A stretch of 64,000 nt of DNA from Trileptium ribeirensis (Eukaryota > Nematoda > Enoplea > Enoplida > Thoracostomopsidae): contig JASANE010003768.1 of assembly GCA_030248225.1 (NCBI GenBank), forward strand, positions 1-64,000, given 5' to 3'. Position 1 is the first letter of the stretch. Every line of letters begins with the position of its first letter. Of the stretch, positions 36,167-45,800 are shown one piece after another. Below the pieces are notes generated by a model. The model saw only the letters and a list, made by a program, of their open reading frames with translations. It had not been told where the DNA came from and ran no database searches. A program made the position numbers and the translations under genes.

Positions 36167-37642
36167 ATGGCGAAGTTTTATAGTATTTCTAAAGCGGAAG
36201 TGGAGAGGAAAATTAAGCAGGGAGCGGCAGAGCTGGTCCCGTTGCCGAAAAGCTTAGTTATGAAACCGGAACAAGGTGTAAGGGCTGTGAAAGTGGATGG
36301 GGAAGAACAATTAGCCCCGTTTTTGGTATGTGAGTACTGTAAGGCGTGTTTCGTGTGGTTTAAGTTAATTGATGGCAAATGGTTTGATGGCCGCTTCCAG
36401 ACCGCGGGATTCAACTTCGGCGGACGCGTTGGCTGCACTGAGCATGCTTTTTCAACGTGTGTCAAGTATGTCTTCGAAAGACAGGCGAGCAAAGCGCTCA
36501 CTGACCTCTTTCAGAAGCTGTCTGAAATCGAAAGCTTCTACAATCGGCGTGATGACAAAGCCAAAAAACTTGTCAGAGCCATTCCTGAGAAATCTTCTAC
36601 GCGGCCGTGGCGGTTTTACTATACTCGATTTCTTTCAGCTATTGAAAACTATTCAATCTATCTGAAGGAGGAAGATCAAAATGTTGTCGACAACGTACCT
36701 TCGCTTGGCTTTCTGAAAGCAACGTTTCGCGTCCTGCAAAAATGTAAGAGCTTTTTCGACCGAGTGGAAATTCAAGGGCCCACAGCTCATTTGTCTTTCC
36801 TGAATTACTTGGCTCTTGACATTGAACTGTTTAAGATAGAAGTTGAACGTAGCTGGCGTTCCTGAAGTGGTGCGTCAGCTCTGTACCGCACTACGGAACG
36901 CTATGGAGCACAAGCTGTGGCCATTTTGTGGGTCCGACTTTGCCATGACAGCTGCTTACTTCTCTGGTATCAATATACCGTCCAAAGCAAAGGATCTTCT
37001 TCAGCAGCAATTCTCAGGCGGAAGACAACCCACGAAGCTTCCTTCATTCGTTCATGGGAAAATGGGCTGAATGGATACGAGGACACGATATCTGACTATT
37101 TGACTAATCAACTAAAGCAATGCTCACAGGAAGTCCATTTTGAAGGTGATGGCACATCTGAAGCATCAACCTCTTGGAGAAAAATGGTTGTGCAACCGAA
37201 TGCCGGTGACGTCAACATGGATGCCTTCAGTGAAATGTTTGCACCAACATCTTCAAAGAAAAAAAAGCTGGTACTCAATCAGAAATTATATGAAGAGATG
37301 ACTTTGTTTTCGAAGACTCGGGAGCCGTTTCAGGAACCCCTGAAATTCTGGAAAGCTGCCTCGGGCCTACCGCTGCTAAAGACCTGTGCGAGAATTCTTC
37401 TTTCTGTACCAGTCTCGTCTGCAGCTGTCGAACGTCTCTTTAGCGAAGCGGGTATGGTTCTTTCGAAGTTGCGGAAACGAACTAGGCCAAAACTACTTCA
37501 GAACATGATCTACTTGAAATACTGCAAGAAGTTAGGTCATCTAACGAAGGATATTGAGGTTACGCCAGAAGAAGTGGAAAATGCCTGTGCCAAGCCTGAA
37601 GACACTAGTGATGTTGACAGTGACCAGGATTCTGACGAATGA
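36167..37642 (+). pseudogene. hAT transposase remnant, frameshifted and internally shortened
   Basis: The chosen start is the ATG at 36167 (context AAACATGG); the frame is open further upstream to 36017 but that part is low-complexity. An N-terminal CEYCKACFVW may be half of a BED-type zinc finger. GCTEHAFSTCVKYVFE resembles the hAT 'GCxxHxLN' block and SSTRPWRFYYTRF the following TRW block. The C-terminal dimerisation domain is clear: VSSAAVERLFSEAGMVLSKL, then MIYLKYCKK, then an acidic tail. The frame shifts +2 to +3 near 36850 and back near 37040. About 490 codons are present against 600-700 in intact family members, and the missing part is the first half of the catalytic domain. Confidence 0.8.
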
Positions 37643-37788
37643 GTGTCGTACGTTGTATGTTCGCCAAAGATTTGTCCTGTATTTGGCTTTTTACACCTGT
37701 CTGGATTGTCTGCGCATGCTAGAGATCTCCGGTATCTAGAAATGACCTTCAAGCCAGAGATATTCTGTATCTGGTTGAATTCCAGGCT

Positions 37789-38243
37789 TTAAATTTGTCT
37801 GAGAGCAAAATGGTATCAGACATTAAACACGCTAGAGATAATAAATAATAAGTATCTAGCCCCTGGCTTTCTTCTGAATACTAGAGAGTCTAAGTATCTA
37901 GCAGAGAAGGCCAGGGCCCGTGGCTGGTTGTCTGCGCGGCTATCGGGCGTGTCCCCTACGGCGATGGGGATGTCAAGCGTCAAACAAGCTGTGCTTGACA
38001 GTGAACTTGTTCACCACGGACCAACGCAGACGAGTGATCTCCAGCGCTTTCTCTGTTGCACAACTATCATCAACATCGTTTTCCGTAATATCCGCGGAAA
38101 ACAAGCCTTTATAAAATTTAGCCTTGGGATTCTACACCACCATGGGATGGGGATCCCCATGACCCTGAAGTTCATCCCCAACCCCATCCCACCCCATCCC
38201 CATGGGGATCCCCATGGGGATCCCCATCCCCATGACAACACTG
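37789..38243. repeat. Right inverted arm of the hAT-like element
   Basis: Inverted counterpart of 34718-35110. Its outer 100 bp contain five or more GGGGATCCCCAT/CCCCATCCC palindromic words, more than the left arm, which explains the greater length. Confidence 0.85.
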
Positions 38244-38307
38244 CAAAAAACCGAGCAAAATTTTGGCAGAAACAGTCAAATTTTGCCACTTTTTTAATAT
38301 ATATGTA

Positions 38308-39607
38308 CAGGGTGTTTCAGAAGTAACTACCAACTGTTTGATGCTAACTATCGGTTGACGGGCAGCGGTAGCTCGACAGTTTTTTGTATAATTATAGACA
38401 AGTATTAAAAGTTTACTTACATTACGAAGAGAGATCTCAGAACAGCTCGGTCTGTGCACCGCCAAGCTGAATGCATTTCTCCAGTCGGGATGGTACAGAT
38501 CAGCAAACTTTGGCGCATAAGTCCACTGGAATTTTAGGAAACGCTGATTTTATTCTGTCCATCAATTGTTGAGGGTCCTTCGCCCTACTTCCATAAACAT
38601 ATTCTTTCAGAACACCCCAAAGAAAGAAGTTAAGCGGAGTCAATTCTGGTGACGTAGCTGGCCACTCGATGGCACTTCTGCGGCCGATCCATCGATTCGG
38701 GAACCTTTCGTCCAGCGAAGCGCGGACTTCGGTAGCGTAGTGAGCTGGGGCGCTCAGTCATGCATGAAAACAAGGTCCTCGGTGGCAATTTGCGGGTAGA
38801 CATTCACAGATAAAAGTTCCAAATAGCTGGTTTTATTGACATTTCCGTCAGAAAATAATCGACCAACGATGCCTAGGGAACAAATTCCGGCCCAGACACA
38901 GACTCCAGGGGCGTTGACCTCTTTGTTAATCGTGACATGTGGATTGTATTCAGACCAATAAACACAATTATGGCGATTAACATGACCATTGAGCTTGAAA
39001 ACCGCCTCGTCGGTCCACAAAATGCAATCAACGTCCAACGCACTGCTTTCCACCATGTCCATAAATGTCTCACAAAACTGGACTCTGCGATAGAAATCAT
39101 CATCAGAGAGTCCATGGATAAGACGGGGCCGAAAGGGCTTCAAGTTAAGCTCCTTGTAAAGGCGCCAAACGGAAGTATGAGGAATACCCAGCTGGAGGGA
39201 AGCTCTTCGAGTTGACTTCTGGGGGCTGCTGGATACCGCAGCGCTTAATGCAGCTTTCTGGTCCCCACTTGTGGCAGACTTTGGACGACCCGGCCTCAGC
39301 CGTTCCGCTACTATGCCAGTGTCCTCGAATCGGGAAATAATATCAGCCATCGTCTTGCGAGTAGGAGGTATTGAGTCGAAATGATTTTTCCACTGGCGTG
39401 AGACTTGGGCATAATTTCCGTATTTATAGTAAAGTTTTACAACACAGATTTTTTCAGGCAGAGATCGTCGTGGGGAATCCATGGTATAAACAGTATATAT
39501 TTATAATAACCTGAAATATTAAAAGCAGCGATAAACAACCATTGCGAAATATTACGCCAGAAGATATTGATTGACAAAGTGTGGGTAGTTACTTCTGAAA
39601 CACCCTA
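38308..39607 (-). mobile_element. Complete mariner-like element, 1.3 kb, TA duplication
   Basis: The terminal inverted repeats share AGGGTGTTTCAGAAGTAAC plus TACC (left 38309-38331, right 39584-39606) and extend imperfectly for ~33 bp. TA flanks both ends (38306-38307 and 38608+1000, that is 39608-39609), as expected of the Tc1/mariner superfamily. The length and single minus-strand ORF fit the group. It lies only 64 bp from the hAT-like element. Confidence 0.9.
38437..39482 (-). pseudogene. Mariner-like DDE transposase, inactivated
   Basis: The start is the ATG at 39482. The N-terminal helix-turn-helix (MDSPRRSLPEKICVVKLYYK, of the DUF4817 kind common in arthropod elements) is followed by RPGRPKS. 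The first catalytic Asp is in LWTDEAVFKLNG and the second in VFMHD. Directly after that Asp, GGA has become TGA and two extra C follow, ending the 242-codon frame. Beyond the break the second frame continues as AHYATEVRASLDERFPNRW and WPATSPELTPLNFFLWGVLK, placing the third catalytic residue as Glu 36 residues after the second Asp. Another stop occurs after LCAKVC. The gene cannot make a full protein. Confidence 0.88.
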
Positions 39608-39611
39608 TATA

Positions 39612-41220
39612 TATACGTCATTAAAATGTGTTTAGGTTTGGGGGCACTGAATACGACAAAAGCAATTGTATATGCGTGGTGTGCAACAAATAAGCAGGTC
39701 TTAGGGTGTTGTACAACATAATAATACTGTTGAAATTATAATTTTTCTTAAAATTTATGATTAAACCAAATTTATTAAACTTGTGATTTCCTTAAAATTT
39801 TATAAATTTTATAAGTTTTCATCTTATTGCTTATAAGAGTTATTGGGTTTTGTTATATGATCAATATAATTATCATATGATTATTATGATTAGTGTACAA
39901 TTGCTATCGTGGTACTTTAAAGGGTTCAGCTAAATTTAGAATGACGATATGGTAACTTAGAAACTCAGCACAGAAGAGTCAGGCTGGCTCTGTTTCCCTT
40001 AGCTTTACTAGGTGCTTGTTTAATACGCATTTAGAGAATTCATGATCATCGAGAACAAAAATCAATATTGTTCTACGTTTTTGTCGACATATTTTAGATT
40101 CTAATAAGGCTACTCCAGCGAGTTAGCGAGTAAAAAATTAGTATCATAATACTGTTACAATAAACTATACCAATCAAAAGTTTATAAAGTTTAAGTTCAG
40201 ACAGTATTAAAACTGGTAATGCTTTGCGTTGCGGGAGTTGCCCCTCAAAAACCATTGCGATCCCCAAACATGTCGATGCAGATTATAAACGCAATTATAT
40301 CAAGTTTACCATGTTTCTTATGTTTAAAACTGGTCAACCTTCATAATTTCATGAACAGGATCGACAAAAATTGATAGCCGTTGCTATATACGCGTCGCCC
40401 GATGCTATACATTTCTCCCAAGTCACTCTCAGTTGACAAGTCATTCTCCGTCATATTTTGAAAGCGCTCCGATACGATATATAGTTGTAATGCAGAGTAT
40501 TTATGTAACAACTCAGCCGAAGTTCTAGCGAGCTGCTACAAATATTGTTTTGACGTTGCGGAACATTTTCAGTTAATGTTTTTAAAGGTTAAGAGTAGGC
40601 GATTTGTGCAAATATTGTGACTATTGCCGGAGGAATATTAAAATGATATTGATATTTTACAAGAAATTGGTCGGTTGTTGTTTTGACTTTAGCCTGGTTG
40701 TGGCACATATAAATACGTGCATATTTTCTAGTTTGAGTTGAGTAAGTAGTTTCAGTAAATTTTAGAAGCGGTGTTCTTGTTGTTGTGAGGGCAGCTACGT
40801 TTCTAAGCTTGTAATTGCACAGAGTTCTTGGTACGCTGGCTTCGGCGGCGGACCGCTATAGTTTCACTTAAACTACTGGCGGAATTACCACAACGCTTGT
40901 AAATCGGCGCATTCCGCTAACGTTAACTCTGCGTTGAGGCATAGGCAGGCATTGTCGCCAATCGCTGGCAGACATTGTCGCTTTGTATAAGCCGACGTGT
41001 CGCTGTGAAGTGGCTGATACCGTCGCTAGACTTCGGCAGGCCGAGACGTTTTGACATAAGTCAAGCCATACTCGCTTGATATATATCCGCCTGAACGCCA
41101 GTGCTTTACGCATCATTGCGGGCTTAACTAGGCGCTGCTACTTTAGGTTTTCGATTTCTGAACCCGTGGTGGTACAACGGCGTCACGTTACATATATATA
41201 CACATACATAACATAGGACA
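39612..41220. other. Non-coding stretch
   Basis: No supported gene. An 82-codon minus ORF at 40868-41116 lacks motifs. Confidence 0.35.
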
Positions 41221-41222
41221 AT

Positions 41223-41402
41223 GTAACTTTTAGGGGCGGAAATAAAAACACGTTATACCGTTCTCAATATATCACTAGTCTAAGATCTTTATATGAGCAT
41301 TGTACTAAAACTAAGCCAAAGTGGGGACAGCCATCCAATACAACCCTTGCACTAAGCTGTTCTTTTTCTAAGGTTATAAGGTCCGGCCATCCTAAAAGGT
41401 GA
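41223..41402 (+). mobile_element. MITE, inverted sister of 4798-4999
   Basis: The ends GTAACTTTTAGGGGCGG and CCTAAAAGGTGAC are inverted to each other. The interior follows the reverse complement of 4798-4999, including ACTAAGCTGTTCTTTTTCTA and ATAAGGTCCGGCC. Confidence 0.7.
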
Positions 41403-42369
41403 CACATGACGATAGCATATGCATAATACGTACAGTGATACAATTCATATAACGCAGATATAATTTAACTTTCTATAAATCGAGAAACATAAAAAAGTAC
41501 AACATAAGCCCGTAACGCAACAGACATGCATCGACTGCCTCAAACCGATACCCTGACATCGCACTTACCGTCTCAGTGTCGGCAGACTTAATATCGCTTT
41601 TTTGTACGATTACGACTTGTATCCGAACAATATGTCTGTATGCACAGCGCACATGAAGCCCTAAAGTGTTTGCGGCCTACAATGTGTAATTATTCGAAAT
41701 GCGGAATTCTGCAGCACTCGCTTTGGGGAACAAACCCAGTCAATTCTAGCTAATCAACTGGAACTGGTAACATAAACCTCCATTCACAAGGCAGCCTATT
41801 GTGGAACAATAGCCGCGAGGTATCACTCCTATGTAGCTTTCCTATTTCAGCACTATAGCACTCACGTTGAAATGAATTGTATGTCTCGTACTATAACGCA
41901 TTTATTTTTAATCGATAAAACTCCAGACGATACAAACTGTTGTGACACTTTTCTATTTAAGGAAATAATGCTAAAACACCTTTATACTGCTCCGTTCCGG
42001 TGCTGGAACAGTATCCCGACTGGAGCTATTCTGAGATAGAGATTTAACTATATTTTACGTACTATTCTGCGTAATGTGCAAAAAAAAATTTTTATAATGA
42101 TGAGATGCGGTTTTTAAACATCCATAATTTTCATGATTTTCACACGCGAAATTTTTTTATCACGAGTGTAATTGGAACCAAAATACTGAAGGTAGAGGCC
42201 CTAACCTGCGCTTTAATGTGATCCTATTTGATGGGCTAGCCCAGCTACCCAAATTTAGATTAAACGATTTCTTCAACAGAAAGCAACCCCCCATTACTTG
42301 TAGCACTTAAGATTATTACTAATATTTTAACTATCTTTGGCAATGTTTCGGTTGCTAATAATATAAATA

Positions 42370-42837
42370 TCAAACAATATAAGGCAAATATATAGCCCAA
42401 TAGATTACATTGTATGCAACAAATGACAGTGGAAATATCATTTTGCTATAGAATTCGATACATTTTGTTGCATCATTTAGTGAACCACAAAAACACAGGT
42501 GCGCCAAAAGCCCAAGTCGAAAGTATTTGGGTTTCAAGGGATTATTACGAATAGTTTCCACATCTGAGTTTTCAGCAGCAGCAAAGACTACTGACGACGC
42601 CTTTTGATCGTCGTTTTTAGCCGTCGATGCTTGATATAGACCAATTGTTTCATCTTCTGTCGCTTCTAGTGATGGGATATTTTTAGTTTCAGTTACAGGT
42701 GTCGTCATGTCCGATACTGGTGAGCTCGCTGTGGATCTGCTGATTAAAAACGCAACAAGACAGCTCTCGAGAAGTGTAGCGAATATGAGAAGAAAAGTGA
42801 CCATAATATAGATATCCACTGCTTTTACGTAAGATAT
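42370..42837 (-). CDS. Channel terminal exon: M3, cytoplasmic loop, M4, stop
   Basis: 468 nt from the acceptor TTTCAG to the stop codon at 42370. M3 is ISYVKAVDIYIMVTFLLIFA, continuing TLLESCLVAF. A ~90-residue Ser/Thr/acidic loop follows. M4 is IEFYSKMIFPLSFVAYNVIY, continuing WAIYL, and ends with a short extracellular tail. Confidence 0.93.
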   Translation of the reverse strand: MSYVKAVDIYIMVTFLLIFATLLESCLVAFLISRSTASSPVSDMTTPVTETKNIPSLEATEDETIGLYQASTAKNDDQKASSVVFAAAENSDVETIRNNPLKPKYFRLGLLAHLCFCGSLNDATKCIEFYSKMIFPLSFVAYNVIYWAIYLPYIV

Positions 42838-45800
42838 CTGAAATTAATTATGTATAAACTAATCTCCATACTTTGTTTCGTGACTATGATCTATAAAGGA
42901 TTATTTATTGTTTTATTGTCCGACTGTAATATTAATTGAAATGTTTTAAGATAAATTACTACTTCACTACTACGTTTCTGGATATCCGAGTGAAAGACAA
43001 CATGACATTGTTCAGTATTATTTTAAGATACCCGTAAGGGTACCCTGCACACACTGAACGCATGTCCAGCGCTACTAGGCCCATACCTACGGGCCCAGAA
43101 TTTTTTCACAGTTCGTCATAGCCTGTTATAAATTATATCGGTGACTTTACAAGTTCACTCTTATACGTTTCTAAAGCTATGATCCTGTAATTGCAGCGTA
43201 ATAGTGGATTCTTTGCCACCAACTCTTTTTTTCTAGGGCGGATGTGAAGAGTACGCTTCATTTTCGTGGCAAACCTTTCAACCATCAAATGCAAATAAAT
43301 GCTTGCTGGCATTTTGGTCATTTATGGACATTGTAAAATTAATCAGACGCTCATAAGTTTCGCGACAACGCCGAGTTATGAAACCATGTAGTTTTTCAGA
43401 CTTATCCGATCTAATTGTAATAAGGCCTTCCAAACAGCGCTTAAAGCAAAAAGTTCAGTGTTTTAAAGAAATAAATGCAGCAAGTAATTTTGTTCATACA
43501 TATAATTCGCTGACAGCCCTTACTGACCTAATAATGGGAGCCAAGAAGCTTCAATAAATAGAATCACAAACTCGTTTCTATAGATGCCACTAAAAGAAGC
43601 AGGCAACTTTTCTGGATACCGTCCCCTAAATTGGATTGTTAATGTCTTCTGTACAGCACCCGGTAAATAGAAATAACTACCTCGTAATTTTGGAGAGTGC
43701 GACTGCTGCTGAGCATGCCCACTACACCCTACCCGCAGGTTATCCGCTACGCGTGGGTTCGAGATTTTTGCTCGTGCCCACCAGCCCTACCCAAGGGCAC
43801 TCGTGCCACCGCATAATTATGTGTCTTGTGGTTTGTCACTATATCTGATAAGGATACAGCCACCACAGAGTTCCGGTCTAGGTGTGCGATGTCTTTTCGA
43901 TTTGAAAATTCATATTTACAAACGTTATATTTTTCTAAGCCTTTTAAACCCCAGTAAAAGCATATAATAAATATTACATGAATATATGTATATATTATGT
44001 ATATTCTATATACATATATACAATGTGTATAATATGATATTTAATGTATAATATATTCGTATAATATAATAATCCATATTATATTATATGAATATATTAT
44101 ATATCTAATTTATTTATATACATATTTATCGCACTATATCTAACGATGAGACTACGTGCATTTTACCAGGTCCCAGTTAATGTCACAAAACTTTATTAAA
44201 ACGTAATCTTTGTTACGAAATAACCTACCCCAATACTCTCTCGTAATGATACTGCAAAAGTCGACGAGCCGCTACATGTATGCCTCACATATTTCAATAA
44301 TAGTCGTTTCACACGCTTTACAAATTTTGCAATAATATGACAAGAAGGGAAGCTAGTGTCAAAACACGATACCCCATGTGATCAAGCGCACTTATTAGAC
44401 TAGATCTAAATAGCGTAGCCGAAGACTTCTAAAATTGCTTTCCCTAATGTTCTGTTTCTATCACGTTTACTGACCATGTAAAGCATCCCACTAACGTATC
44501 ATGCCAGGTTATCCATTTGGAATAATAGTATGATGTTTTGGCCTTCTGAACCAATCACTAAGCACAAGTTTAAACATAAGGCTAAGTCTAAGGCTAGCCT
44601 ACGCTAAGAGAGGGCTCACAATTTGATTTAAAACTTTTGTCCTATGGCACTAATGTCAAGTTTCCCCAATGCAGTGTGAACTTGACATGATCTAGAATTA
44701 TATACTTGGTCACTAAGAAATAATATGTATACTTATAAGTAAACGACATAAAATAAATAAAAAACATACAAAAACAATACCTTCGGTAAATTACTACTCG
44801 TCGTAGTCATTAAAACAGTCATAACTAAAACGCTGGTAAAACATAATTGAATTCGATCACCAAGTAAATCTTCAGGAAAGCCGAAAACCATCAACGTTAT
44901 TACTGCAACGATAACCGCTGGAAGATAGACTTGAATAAGATAGTATCCAATGTCGCGTCGAAAGTGAAATATTACGTACAAACGACTGTAGGTGCCTGAA
45001 ATTATAAAAAATAATGTTGTTGTTCTTTAAAAATGGTGTATCTATATTTCCATATGCAGTCACAAAAACTGTCACAAGTGTAATACAGCTAAAAAATCAT
45101 GTCAGAAATATTTGTAGCAAAGTGTCTCATGAAATAACAGCTGTATATATATATATTTTCATTGAGATAGCATTGAGGCGTTATGTTTCTTGCAAAAACA
45201 TTACGTTACAACATGATACTATTTAGTTAGCACAACGGATACTTAAAGTAAAAATATACCCTGCAGGCATTGGTACCACTGGAGAACGATTTGCATGCTC
45301 CCTAAATGTATCAACCAGGCCGTTCGACAAAAAATTTCACATCAAAATGTCACGGAATATATATATTCAACTACGCTGCGGCGTGGCAAATGCAAACGGC
45401 TTGGAAACAGGAAGACGGCGTCACCTATAGCTCAGCTCATGAGCGTTTCAATGACGCGGTATACCGCCGACGATATTCCATCGCAGCTACATCGCTAGAG
45501 CAACTACAACCAATTTTGGACAGAGTGAACAATGCCGCCAAACGCATTGATTGGATAATAAGTAGTACCAAGGCCAAGGTGCTGACATGTTGTATCAATA
45601 CGCAAATCAACATTCGGCTAAACAACACGGTCATCGAACATGTGGAGAGTCTCTGTTACCTTGGTAGCGTTTTAACTCGCACGTCCGAACTGGAGATAGC
45701 TAACCGCATCGATCAGGAAAGAAGTGCGTTAAGAGCAATCGGACAGCTATGGCGATCGAGCGAGGGCCACAGCAACAAACATGGTCTTCTACAGTGCTGC

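Larger units (their letters stand above)
34718..38243. mobile_element. 3.5-kb hAT-like element with long inverted arms and an SGNH accessory ORF
   Basis: It is bounded by inverted ends CAGGCTTGTCATGGGG (left) and CCCCATGACAACACTG (right); a CAG-type end is typical of hAT elements. Inside are ~400-bp inverted arms, then a divergent pair: an SGNH-hydrolase-like ORF (minus) and a hAT transposase remnant (plus), separated by about 220 bp that would hold both promoters. Adjacent 8-bp sequences do not match, so no target duplication can be claimed. Both ORFs are broken, so this copy is inactive. Confidence 0.75.

Noticed and set aside
36178..36501. 107-codon minus-strand ORF
   Set aside because: Antisense shadow of the transposase frame.
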